This document shows positions 43,525 through 51,653 of a stretch of 64,000 nt of DNA, in pieces. Position 1 is the first letter of the stretch; each line of letters starts with the position of its first letter. Made by a program: the position numbers and the translations under genes. Under the pieces are notes generated by a model that saw only the letters and a list, made by a program, of their open reading frames with translations, was not told the DNA's origin and made no database searches. The DNA is from Paenibacillus sp. UNC451MF (GTDB lineage: Bacteria > Bacillota > Bacilli > Paenibacillales > NBRC-103111), in NCBI RefSeq assembly GCF_000686845.1, contig NZ_JMLS01000001.1:62001-126000 (forward strand). Direction: 5' to 3'.

Positions 43525-44367
43525 TTAATAGAGACTTCCGGTATTAATGACAGGATTAGCGGAACGGTCGGATACGATAGCCACCAGCAAATTGTTAATC
43601 ATAGCTGCTTTACGTTCCTCGTCAAGTTCAATGACGCCTTCCTTTTGCAGCTGAGCAATGGCTAACTGCACCATACCTACAGCGCCTTCCACGATTTTGG
43701 AGCGTGCGGAGATAATCGCCGTTGCCTGCTGGCGCTGCAGCATGGCACTTGCAATTTCCGTAGAATAGGCTAGGTGAGTCAGACGTGCTTCAAGCACTTC
43801 AACCCCTGCAACAGATAACCGTTCTTGAAGCTCTCTGCTTAGCTCCTCTGCGATTTCCTCCGAATTGCCGCGCAGCGAGTACCCGGTTTCCTCAAACACA
43901 TCATATGGGTACTTGTTAGCTACATGGCGCAGCGCCGTTTCACTTTGAATTTCAACGAATTGTTCGTAGCGATCCACATCGAATGTAGCCTTGGCCGAAT
44001 CCACGACTTTGAATACAACTACCGCAGCAATTTCAATCGGGTTTCCTTCGATGTCATTAACTTTCAGCTTAGCGCTGTTGAAGTTGCGAACCCGTAGCGA
44101 TACTCTCTTACGTGTGGAGAAGGGGATAGTTAACCAGATCCCGCTTTCGCGAATCGTTCCGGCATAGCTTCCGAAGAACGTAACGATATGACCTTGATTC
44201 GGTTGAATCACGGTAATTCCTGAAGCAAGGAAGACACCGATGATGATTAAAGTAACGCCCAGTATGCTGCTATCATTGATCAGCAATACTATGCCTGCTG
44301 CAATAAAGATAACCATTAATAGAACCCCGAGAAATCCGTTGAGGACCCAAGCCTTTTGTTCTTTCAT
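43525..44367 (-). CDS. SPFH/band 7 domain membrane protein
   Basis: A 280-residue protein of the SPFH (stomatin/prohibitin/flotillin/HflK) superfamily. Two N-terminal hydrophobic helices (about 10-30 and 35-52) precede the SPFH domain ([24 protein letters not shown] to about 190) and a helical tail with [23 protein letters not shown]. These proteins build ring scaffolds in membranes. The ATG at 44367 is 8 bases after AAGGAG; a GTG three codons upstream overlaps that site. It is the first gene of a two-gene operon with an RHH regulator. Confidence 0.88.
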   Translation of the reverse strand: MKEQKAWVLNGFLGVLLMVIFIAAGIVLLINDSSILGVTLIIIGVFLASGITVIQPNQGHIVTFFGSYAGTIRESGIWLTIPFSTRKRVSLRVRNFNSAKLKVNDIEGNPIEIAAVVVFKVVDSAKATFDVDRYEQFVEIQSETALRHVANKYPYDVFEETGYSLRGNSEEIAEELSRELQERLSVAGVEVLEARLTHLAYSTEIASAMLQRQQATAIISARSKIVEGAVGMVQLAIAQLQKEGVIELDEERKAAMINNLLVAIVSDRSANPVINTGSLY

Positions 44368-44398
44368 TTTCAGCACTCCTTTTTAAATTCATATTTGT

Positions 44399-44422
44399 TA
44401 TCAAATGAATATCCTTTTGATA
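44399..44422. promoter_or_regulatory. Candidate operator of the SPFH/RHH operon
   Basis: TATCAAA and TTTGATA are perfect 7-bp inverted arms with a 10-base spacer, lying over the predicted start point of the minus-strand promoter. An additional TGATATCA palindrome covers the -10 box. Confidence 0.5.
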
Positions 44423-44427
44423 TTTTT

Positions 44428-44456
44428 ATGATATCACTTTTGCTAATAATTGTAAA
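44428..44456 (-). promoter_or_regulatory. Promoter of the SPFH/RHH operon
   Basis: Read on the minus strand, TTTACA (44456-44451), a 17-base spacer and TATCAT (44433-44428), preceded by TGA, give a strong sigma-A promoter with an extended -10. Confidence 0.7.
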
Positions 44457-44487
44457 GTTCCGAAATTTACCATCAGTCAGTCTTACG

Positions 44488-44516
44488 TTGACACTTTTCA
44501 TGAGGCATGCTATAAA
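44488..44516 (+). promoter_or_regulatory. Strong sigma-A promoter of the thioredoxin gene
   Basis: A perfect TTGACA (44488-44493), a 17-base spacer and TATAAA (44511-44516) with a TGC just before it. It diverges from the SPFH promoter 32 bases away. Confidence 0.85.
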
Positions 44517-44551
44517 GTGGTTGTAAAGACTTGTTGAAGGCGGTGTATATA

Positions 44552-44896
44552 ATGGAACAAGTGAATTCCGAGCAAGTATTTCAAGAAAAAATAGCGGGTG
44601 CAAAGCCAACTATTGCTGTTTTTAAAACAACCTGGTGCAAAGACTGCCACTTTATCGATCCTTTCATGCCTGATGTGGTGGAGGCCTATAAAGATCGGTT
44701 AGATTTTATCCAGCTTGACCGCGATGAAGTGCCTGATCTGTGCGAGAAGCTGAACATTCTTGGCATTCCTAGCTTTATTGCTTTTCGCGAAGGGCAGGAG
44801 CTGGTTCGCTTCGTAAGCAAACTGCGCAAAACAAGAGACGAGATCGAACAATTCCTTGATCGTGCTTTGGAAGTTTCTGAGGCCTTGAAGAAATAA
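44552..44896 (+). CDS. Thioredoxin-like protein
   Basis: A 114-residue cytosolic thioredoxin-fold protein. The active site WCKDC lies at about 29-33 (TTWCKDCHFIDPF), and the cis-proline is in LGIPSFIAF. The dipeptide KD differs from the GP of classical thioredoxin, which usually means a more specialised redox role. AAGGCGG stands 8 bases before the ATG at 44552. Monocistronic with a strong promoter and terminator. Confidence 0.85.
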   Translation: MEQVNSEQVFQEKIAGAKPTIAVFKTTWCKDCHFIDPFMPDVVEAYKDRLDFIQLDRDEVPDLCEKLNILGIPSFIAFREGQELVRFVSKLRKTRDEIEQFLDRALEVSEALKK

Positions 44897-44911
44897 ATTC
44901 AGCATCGAAAA

Positions 44912-44966
44912 CGCAAAAAAGCTGCTTTTTGTTCGGGATTTTCTGAACAAAGAGCGGCTTTTTTGA
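44912..44966 (+). terminator. Intrinsic terminator after thioredoxin gene
   Basis: AAAAAAGCTGCTTTTTGTTC pairs with GAACAAAGAGCGGCTTTTTT with two mismatches; it ends in a T-tract. Confidence 0.85.
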
Positions 44967-45163
44967 TGGACATGAAACTGTCAATATTGCATACGGCGCG
45001 GCCTGTCTAGGTTTATGGGAATGCTATGAAAACCGGATGGTTTTGTTTCAATGGTTTGTAACAATTCCGCATGGATTTGCTCCAGTTTTATGGCTATAAT
45101 GAAACATGAGCGATTGACTTGACTCATCATGTCGAGACTTAAAAAAGTAGGTGAGTTCATCAC

Positions 45164-46078
45164 ATGAATACGCAGAAATGGTTAAAATGGTTTTCCTTTG
45201 CCAGCATGTATGGAATGCTCTTGATTCTGATCATGGGCGCTCTGGTTACCAAAACAGAGTCGGGTCGCGGCTGTGGAGACGATTGGCCGTTATGCAACGG
45301 GAAATTTGTTCCTGCTTACACCATCGAATCGATCATTGAATACAGTCACCGTTTTGTGACAGGCATTGTAGGCATGATTTTACTTGTTACACTGATTTTG
45401 ATTTTCCGATATAGTCGCAGAAAAGACGCCAAATGGTTTGTAGGCTTGGCAATGTTCTTTACCATTCTTCAAGCGATTCTGGGAGCGATGGCTGTTATGT
45501 GGCCTCAATCCTCGGCAACCCTTGCACTGCATTTCGGTATCTCCTTGGTAGCTTTTGCCTTAACGCTCTTGCTTGCCTTGGTATATACACGATTCGGATC
45601 TATGCTATCGGAGACAAAGAGTTCTTTATCACCAGGTATCAAATGGGCTATATGGATTATTACCATTTATTGTTATGGGGTTGTGTATTTAGGAGCTTTC
45701 GTAAGACATACGAATTCGGCAGGCGGTTGCGTAGGATGGCCGTTGTGTAATGGACAAGTTATTCCTGAGCTTTCGGGAGCTACGCTCATCGTGTTCATTC
45801 ATCGCTTGGGTGCCGTTCTGATGCTGCTGCTCATCCTTTGGTTCTACTTCAATGTAAAGTCGAAGATGGGAACCCGGGACAACGTATATCAAGCGGGCAA
45901 ATGGGCATTGATCTTCGTTGTGCTGCAAATATTCAGCGGCGCATATGTGACTTTGTCTATGGGATATGATTGGTACTTGCTTGCAAGTATGCTTCATACG
46001 ATACTCATCTCCTGTTTATTCGGAATCTTATGCTACTTATGCGTGCTTACCTTACAGGGCAGAAAAGGTATCCGCTAA
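45164..46078 (+). CDS. ctaA: Heme A synthase
   Basis: A 304-residue membrane enzyme with eight helices that oxidises the C8 methyl of heme O to make heme A for cytochrome oxidase. Conserved residues are present: Cys37 and Cys44 in the first loop, Glu59 and His62 (EYSHR), His123 (ALHFG), Cys189 and Cys195, His213 (FIHR) and His278 (MLHT). This matches the Bacillus-type enzyme with internal pseudo-symmetry. Only a lone TATAAT at 45095 hints at a promoter. ctaB and oxidase genes are not in the window. Confidence 0.93.
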   Translation: MNTQKWLKWFSFASMYGMLLILIMGALVTKTESGRGCGDDWPLCNGKFVPAYTIESIIEYSHRFVTGIVGMILLVTLILIFRYSRRKDAKWFVGLAMFFTILQAILGAMAVMWPQSSATLALHFGISLVAFALTLLLALVYTRFGSMLSETKSSLSPGIKWAIWIITIYCYGVVYLGAFVRHTNSAGGCVGWPLCNGQVIPELSGATLIVFIHRLGAVLMLLLILWFYFNVKSKMGTRDNVYQAGKWALIFVVLQIFSGAYVTLSMGYDWYLLASMLHTILISCLFGILCYLCVLTLQGRKGIR

Positions 46079-46203
46079 TGACGGGCTTACGGAGCTTTCT
46101 TATGGGCTGCGTGAGCCTTTATTAATTTGATTCCAAGCTTCGAAACGAAAAAGGACTCTATCCGTTATACATAAAGCTAGGCATAAAAAGGAGAAGGTGA
46201 CAT

Positions 46204-47973
46204 ATGGTATTTACAAATTTACGGGCATTTGTGGAAGCGCTGCGCAAAGAAAAGCAATTGGTTGAAATCAGTGCGCCGGTAGATCCAAACCTGGAGCTGG
46301 CGGAGATTCATCGGAGAGTGATTGATGAGGAAGGTCCTGCACTTTTATTTACTAATGTAAAAGGCAGCTCATTTCCCGTAGTTACGAATCTGTTTGGTAC
46401 AAGCCGAAGAGTCGATCTGGCTTTCGGTCCAAAGCCAGAGCAGTTCATGAAACAAATCATTAACGCAACCGACACGCTTATGCCTCCAACGCCGAAAGCG
46501 TTATGGAACGAGCGTGGTCTTCTTATGGATTTGATGAAGGTTGGGACCAAAACCGTCCCTTCATCGGCTGCGCCAGTAACGCAGCAGCTTCGCAAAGACG
46601 CTCCGCTTGCAGGACTGCCTGTGCTGACCTGCTGGCAGGAGGATGGCGGCCCGTTCTTCACGCTGCCGCTTGTTTATACTGAGCATCCGGCTAACGGCCA
46701 TCATAACCTCGGCATGTACCGCATGCAGGTTTATGATGACCGGACGACAGGGATGCATTGGCAAATCCATAAGGGCGGGGGCTTCCATCACTACGAAGCG
46801 GAGCAGCGAGGAGTTGCGCTGCCTGTTACCGTGTTCCTGGGCGGCCCGCCCGCATTGATTGCTTCGGCGATCGCACCCGTGCCTGAGCATTTGCCCGAGC
46901 TGATGCTCACATCGCTCATTATCGGGCAAAAGCTGCCTATGGTGGAAAATCCAAATGGCGGCCACAAGCTCGTAGCGGAGGCCGAGTTCGCCTTCTGCGG
47001 CTCGGTTCCGCCGCATGTTCGCAGGCCAGAAGGACCGTTCGGTGACCATTTCGGATATTATTCGTTAACCCATGATTTCCCTGTGTTTAATATTGATCAC
47101 GTGTGGCATCGTAAGGATGCCATTTATCCGGCGACGATTGTCGGCAAGCCTAGACAAGAGGACTATTACCTCGGCGAGTTTCTTCAACGGCTGTTGTCTC
47201 CGGCTTTCCCTATGGTTATGCCAGGGGTCAAGGAGCTGTGGACTTACGCCGAGAGCGGCTTTCACTCACTTGCTGCCGCTGTCGTTCGTGAGAGCTACAG
47301 CCGTGAGGCATTGACGACGGGCTTTGCCATTCTGGGTCAAGGGCAGCTGACCTTGACGAAATTTCTAATGCTGACGGATCAGCCGATTTCTCTTGAACGG
47401 TTTACTCCGTTATTGGAGGCAGTTCTGGAGCGCTTTGATCCTTATCGCGATTTATTCATCTTTAATAACACCTCACACGATACGCTCGATTATACCGGAG
47501 GGCGTCTCAATCACGGCAGTAAAGCCATCATGATGGGAGTGGGAGAACCGATTCGCACCCTGCCGGCTGTTTACGAGGGCGGCGAGATTCCCGAGATCGA
47601 CCGTTTATCGGTTTACTGCCGAGGCTGCCTTGTCGTTTCGGGTGCTGGTTATGTTCAGGAGCCTGAACTCGCACAACGTCTTGTGGGGCATTCCGGGGAC
47701 CGTTTGAAGGAATGGCCGCTCGTTATTCTTGTGGATGATGCGAAGCAAGCTACAGCCAACCAGACCGCGTTCTTATGGACGGTGTTCACACGCTTTAATC
47801 CAGCCAGCGATATTTTTGCACGCACGCATGTAAATGGGCATCATCTGGCATACGAGCTCCCTATCGTCATCGATGCGCGAATGAAGCCTGGATATCCGGA
47901 TGAGTTGATTCCACGAGACGATATTGTAAAATTGGTCGACAGCCGATGGAACGAATATTTTAACCGTGTTTAA
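46204..47973 (+). CDS. UbiD-family decarboxylase, probably menaquinone biosynthesis
   Basis: A 589-residue member of the UbiD family, which uses prenylated FMN to decarboxylate aromatic acids. The cofactor-binding segment MYRMQVYDDRTTGMHWQIHKG and the acid patch RPEGPFGDHFGYYS (the Glu/Asp pair of the E-R-E site) are intact. Because MqnE of the futalosine route is encoded at 51654, this may be the late naphthoate decarboxylase (MqnL-like). A role on another aromatic acid cannot be excluded. AAAAGGAGAAGGTG precedes the ATG. Monocistronic, with a terminator. Confidence 0.82.
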   Translation: MVFTNLRAFVEALRKEKQLVEISAPVDPNLELAEIHRRVIDEEGPALLFTNVKGSSFPVVTNLFGTSRRVDLAFGPKPEQFMKQIINATDTLMPPTPKALWNERGLLMDLMKVGTKTVPSSAAPVTQQLRKDAPLAGLPVLTCWQEDGGPFFTLPLVYTEHPANGHHNLGMYRMQVYDDRTTGMHWQIHKGGGFHHYEAEQRGVALPVTVFLGGPPALIASAIAPVPEHLPELMLTSLIIGQKLPMVENPNGGHKLVAEAEFAFCGSVPPHVRRPEGPFGDHFGYYSLTHDFPVFNIDHVWHRKDAIYPATIVGKPRQEDYYLGEFLQRLLSPAFPMVMPGVKELWTYAESGFHSLAAAVVRESYSREALTTGFAILGQGQLTLTKFLMLTDQPISLERFTPLLEAVLERFDPYRDLFIFNNTSHDTLDYTGGRLNHGSKAIMMGVGEPIRTLPAVYEGGEIPEIDRLSVYCRGCLVVSGAGYVQEPELAQRLVGHSGDRLKEWPLVILVDDAKQATANQTAFLWTVFTRFNPASDIFARTHVNGHHLAYELPIVIDARMKPGYPDELIPRDDIVKLVDSRWNEYFNRV

Positions 47974-47997
47974 TGATGTGATATAGATAATTCGTGT

Positions 47998-48038
47998 AAC
48001 CGGTATGCTCAGGCACTTGCTGAAGCATATCGGTTTTT
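47998..48038 (+). terminator. Intrinsic terminator after UbiD-family gene
   Basis: AACCGGTATGCT and AGCATATCGGTT form an imperfect 12-bp stem followed by TTTTT. Confidence 0.75.
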
Positions 48039-48209
48039 CCACTTTGCGAAAATTGCATTCTGGCAATTAGTGGGGAGGACAGCCTAATTAGCAACGCATA
48101 ACTATGGGTATACTTACAATTATTTGCATGCAGCGATGGATATGTTTTGATAAAAGCGCAAAGCGCCTGACTCCGCTGCCCCGCAAATCCCGCAAGGAGG
48201 CTGCACCTA

Positions 48210-48944
48210 ATGCTAAGAATGCTGTTCAATGAACCGCGCCGCAAAGACCAAGGCGAACTGATGAAGGCCAACGAATCGATTCGCAGCTATATTCAGCTAA
48301 TCAACGACATTCCGGAAAAAGAGCGTAATCAGCAGGAGAGACGCTATATGATATGGAGCGGCAGCTTTATAAGATCACTCGATGAACTGGAGCAGAGCCA
48401 ATATGCGGCTGAACGGTATGGCGAGCGTGTAGTGTCAGCATATCTGGATGAGATGAGTGAGGAAGAGCTTGACGACTACCATCGTCACCTTTATTTTTAT
48501 AAAAATGCGATTATTCGTCTTTTCGCGATTTTAGATAAACTAGGTCAGTTTATGAATGAGCGATTCAGGCTCAAGACCGAGGAAATTAAAGCGAGATTTT
48601 CCTATTTTACCGTGCTTCGGAACATGCATACGAACCGGTTGTATGTAGAATTGGAAGAGCAGCTGTACCAGTTGAAAGAGCAATTCAATGATCCTGTCGA
48701 GCGTTTGCGAAGCGAACGTAATCTGGAGATTCATACGATCAATGCGGATTTATTGGATGACCTGTTAAAAGCCGCTGAAGCAAAGAAAGGTACTGAGCAG
48801 CGAATCCACACGGAGAACATCCAAGAGCATCTTCATGACCTCATGTCCGGCTGCGAGATGACCTATCATGCCACACGGATGATATTTACTTATATATCGA
48901 AGATGGCGGTGTCTTCCAGCCGTTATCCTCATGATCTGTCTTAG
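48210..48944 (+). CDS. HEPN-domain protein (Cthe_2314-like)
   Basis: A 244-residue all-helical protein resembling the HEPN domain proteins named after Cthe_2314. The HEPN signature R-x4-H is visible as Arg170 and His175 (RNLEIH). HEPN domains are often RNases, in toxins or in RNA-processing and defence systems, but many family members have no proven activity. AAGGAGG lies 9 bases before the ATG. No antitoxin-like or nucleotidyltransferase partner is next to it, so a two-gene toxin system is not supported. Confidence 0.65.
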   Translation: MLRMLFNEPRRKDQGELMKANESIRSYIQLINDIPEKERNQQERRYMIWSGSFIRSLDELEQSQYAAERYGERVVSAYLDEMSEEELDDYHRHLYFYKNAIIRLFAILDKLGQFMNERFRLKTEEIKARFSYFTVLRNMHTNRLYVELEEQLYQLKEQFNDPVERLRSERNLEIHTINADLLDDLLKAAEAKKGTEQRIHTENIQEHLHDLMSGCEMTYHATRMIFTYISKMAVSSSRYPHDLS

Positions 48945-49058
48945 GCTTGAATGCTGTGCATGGTTCTACTATACTTTGAATAGAATGTACAAAAGGTCCG
49001 TCCAAACCTTTGAATATGAGAATTTCGATAGACTAAAGAACATATGAGGAGGGCGTTT

Positions 49059-49856
49059 ATGGACGAACGGCGAAAAGTTGCATTCATTACGGGGAGCGCC
49101 AAAGGTTTAGGCAAGATGGCGGCGCTTTTGTTAGCCGAGTCCGGCTGCGATATTATTATTAATTACGTTCATAGCGATACAGAGGCCATGGAATTAAGGG
49201 AGCACATTCTGAACAAGGGTGTAAGGTGTTTAGCTCTACAAGGCGACGTAGCGAATCAGAAGCAGATGAAGGAGCTTGTTCATTATGCGATTGATGAGCT
49301 TGGCGGTATCGACATTTTGATCAATAACGCAGGACCGTTTGTTCGCGAACGTCGGTTGTTTGCCGAGTATGAACCTGATGAAATCAATTATTTGATGCAT
49401 GGTAATTTACTAGGTGTTATGCAGCTGGATCATCTTGTGCTCCCCTATATGAGGCGCAGGCGCTGGGGGAGAATTGTTCATTTCGGTTTTGGACATGCAG
49501 CCGAAGCCAGAGGCTGGCCTCATCGTGCAGTCTATGCCGCTGCCAAAGTCGGGCTCGTTTCATTCACGAAAACACTAGCTGTGGAAGAAGCGCCCAACGG
49601 CATTACGGTCAATATGATTTGCCCAGGCGATATCCGTGGAGCCAATAAAGAGAAGAGCATTGCTGAGGTGGAGCACGAGCAGGATGAAGAGTCGCCGCGT
49701 GGTCGTCCCGGTACAGGAGAGGATATTGCCAGAGTCATCGCCTTTTTGTGTGAGGAGCGCTCTGATTTCATTACAGGCAACATTATGGATGTTTCAGGCG
49801 GGTTAGACCCCATTCGAACGATGATCGGTTCTCAGAAGATGTCCGGCTCCAGCTGA
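49059..49856 (+). CDS. Short-chain dehydrogenase/reductase with altered active site
   Basis: A 265-residue Rossmann-fold protein. The cofactor motif TGSAKGLG (11-18), NNAG (89-92) and the catalytic pair Tyr159/Lys163 (YAAAK) are present. The serine normally 13 residues before the tyrosine is replaced by His146, so its catalysis may differ. It resembles the YtkK-like group annotated as 3-oxoacyl-ACP reductase homologues. GAGGAGGGC precedes the ATG at 49059. Monocistronic with a terminator. Confidence 0.8.
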   Translation: MDERRKVAFITGSAKGLGKMAALLLAESGCDIIINYVHSDTEAMELREHILNKGVRCLALQGDVANQKQMKELVHYAIDELGGIDILINNAGPFVRERRLFAEYEPDEINYLMHGNLLGVMQLDHLVLPYMRRRRWGRIVHFGFGHAAEARGWPHRAVYAAAKVGLVSFTKTLAVEEAPNGITVNMICPGDIRGANKEKSIAEVEHEQDEESPRGRPGTGEDIARVIAFLCEERSDFITGNIMDVSGGLDPIRTMIGSQKMSGSS

Positions 49857-49881
49857 AGCCGTGAGAAGGCGGGTAAACGGG

Positions 49882-49936
49882 AAAGACCCCTTGCGATCGA
49901 TTCCGTTAAGGAGACGAACGCAAAGGGTCTTTTTAC
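49882..49936 (+). terminator. Intrinsic terminator after SDR gene
   Basis: AAAGACCCCTTGCG pairs with CGCAAAGGGTCTTT (one mismatch) and is followed by TTTAC. It separates the convergent SDR and Nfu genes. Confidence 0.85.
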
Positions 49937-49960
49937 TTCTTTATCCGCAAGAAGATGGAA

Positions 49961-50206
49961 TTAGAACACTTGAACGACTTCTTGAACGCCTTCCACTTCT
50001 TCAAGCAATGCGCGTTCAATTCCGGCTTTCAGTGTAATGGTCGAGCTTGGGCAGCTGCCGCAAGCACCCATCAACTTCAATTTAACGATGCCGTCTTCAA
50101 CATCAACTAGCTCAACGTCACCGCCGTCACGCTGCAGGAACGGACGAAGCTTATCTAAAACCTCCAGTACTTCATCGTACATGGTGCTTTGTGCATTTTC
50201 ACTCAT
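49961..50206 (-). CDS. NifU C-terminal-type (Nfu) iron-sulfur scaffold protein
   Basis: An 81-residue Nfu domain protein (Bacillus YutI-like), which carries or assembles a 4Fe-4S cluster. The CxxC cluster ligands are Cys49 and Cys52 (GACGSCPSS). AAAGGAG stands 7-8 bases before the ATG at 50206; a GTG three codons upstream overlaps this site. The neighbours yuzB and yutJ repeat a Bacillus arrangement, supporting orthology. Confidence 0.9.
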   Translation of the reverse strand: MSENAQSTMYDEVLEVLDKLRPFLQRDGGDVELVDVEDGIVKLKLMGACGSCPSSTITLKAGIERALLEEVEGVQEVVQVF

Positions 50207-50283
50207 TTGATTCACTCCTTTCTATACTTATTATATTACAATAGTATCAAAAATAAAATGGTTAACAAGGTGGCTGACAAGCA

Positions 50284-50538
50284 ATGAGACCTATTATAGA
50301 ATTTTGTACGAATAATATGCACCACGGCACCGAAGAGCTGATGAAAAAGCTTGAAGCCAATCAGGATTATGATGTTATTGAATATGGTTGTCTAGGAAAT
50401 TGCGGAGAATGCTATTTATTTCCCTATGCCCTCGTCAATGGTGAGATTGTAGCCGCATCGACTGTAGAAGAGCTCGAGACTCAAATAGAAAGCAAAATAA
50501 AAGAGATCGAAGCTATGTTCGATCTCTTGGGTGAATAA
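50284..50538 (+). CDS. yuzB: YuzB family protein (DUF1450)
   Basis: An 84-residue protein with the family pattern CTNNMHHGTEELM at the N-terminus and YGCLGNCGECYLFPYALVNGE in the middle. The clustered cysteines (Cys44, Cys48, Cys51 region) suggest metal or Fe-S binding. Function unknown. It is divergent from the nfu gene and convergent with yutJ. AAGGTGG precedes the ATG. Confidence 0.85.
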   Translation: MRPIIEFCTNNMHHGTEELMKKLEANQDYDVIEYGCLGNCGECYLFPYALVNGEIVAASTVEELETQIESKIKEIEAMFDLLGE

Positions 50539-50547
50539 CTGCTAATA

Positions 50548-51609
50548 TTATCCGAAGTGGCGCTTGGACATCCAAAGCACACCGCTTTTGATAGCACGCG
50601 GCACCATGCCTGTCATAGGACGATTGCCCAATAACGCAAAGCCGGATTTTTTGCCGAGCGATCCCAAAACCCCTTTGAGCTTGATTTTTCCAAGCCGAGG
50701 GGTTTCGTTTTTCCATACAGCTCTCATCACTTCGGCAACTTGACGGCCTTGTCCTTGCGCTGCTTGCGCACTTGGGCTAAATGGCAGGGAAGCGCAGTCT
50801 CCGATAACATACACATCCGGATAATCAGGGATCTGATGATATTGATTGAGGACAACTCTTCCTTGGCTGTCTTTAGGAAGCTGCAGCTGCCGAACAATCG
50901 GACTAGGTTGAATTCCGGCCGTCCAGATGGTTACATCCGTATGGATGAGCTCCTGCTGATTATGCAGGATTCCCCCTTCTAGACGGCTAAGACAGATATG
51001 GGATCTCATTTCGATATCATGCTCCAGCATCCAGTCGCGCACGAAGGTTTGAAGCTTTCCTGGGAAGGCGGACAATACGCTCGCACCCCTGTCCAATACG
51101 CGGATATTCAGATCCGCACGGCTCTCGCGCAGCTCCGCTGCCATTTCTACGCCGCTGAGCCCTCCTCCGACAATGGTAACCTGACCGTAGGGAGCAATAT
51201 CATTGACTTTTTGAAACGTCTTGCGCGTGGCGGATAACGTCTGGATACTTTCAGAGTATTGCTCTGCGCCTTCCAGGTTGTGATACTTGTCGACGCAGCC
51301 TAGGCCGAGAACAAGCCAATCATAGGAGAGTGGCTCATCATTTTCGAACAAGATCAGCTTCCTGTCCAAATCAACGCCCGTTACTTCACCGAATTTAAGA
51401 ATAAGTCTTGGATCTACAGGGAATTGCACACGAATATCGATATCGGCTAACGTGCCTGCAGCAAGAGCATAATATTCGGTTTTTAAGCCTTGGTAAGGCA
51501 TACGGTCAACGAGCACCAGCACGGTATCTTTGGGCAAATCTTTCTCTAGCAGCTCGTTGGCTACGGTCAATCCGCCGTATCCGCCGCCTAATATAACCAT
51601 TTTCTTCAT
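50548..51609 (-). CDS. yutJ: Type II NADH dehydrogenase-like flavoprotein (YutJ type)
   Basis: A 353-residue FAD protein of the NDH-2 family, which passes electrons from NADH to menaquinone without pumping protons. The FAD motif GGGYGG (8-13) and NADH motif VGGGLSGVE (near 148-156) are present, as is the late VYVIGDCASLPFS FAD loop. It is shorter than YumB, and B. subtilis YutJ has no proven activity, so it might be a quinone-linked reductase with a different donor. AAAGGG lies 8 bases before the ATG. Confidence 0.85.
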   Translation of the reverse strand: MKKMVILGGGYGGLTVANELLEKDLPKDTVLVLVDRMPYQGLKTEYYALAAGTLADIDIRVQFPVDPRLILKFGEVTGVDLDRKLILFENDEPLSYDWLVLGLGCVDKYHNLEGAEQYSESIQTLSATRKTFQKVNDIAPYGQVTIVGGGLSGVEMAAELRESRADLNIRVLDRGASVLSAFPGKLQTFVRDWMLEHDIEMRSHICLSRLEGGILHNQQELIHTDVTIWTAGIQPSPIVRQLQLPKDSQGRVVLNQYHQIPDYPDVYVIGDCASLPFSPSAQAAQGQGRQVAEVMRAVWKNETPRLGKIKLKGVLGSLGKKSGFALLGNRPMTGMVPRAIKSGVLWMSKRHFG

Positions 51610-51653
51610 TTAGTTAACCCTTTCTATGAGGAGCATCCGTTCAGCTGTGAGCA

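Noticed and set aside
43309-44367. Toxin-antitoxin reading of the RHH protein
   Set aside because: The partner is an SPFH scaffold protein and there is no toxin-like gene on either side.
48210-48944. HEPN toxin with antitoxin partner
   Set aside because: The neighbours are a UbiD-family enzyme and an SDR on separate transcripts; no MNT or other antitoxin gene is adjacent.
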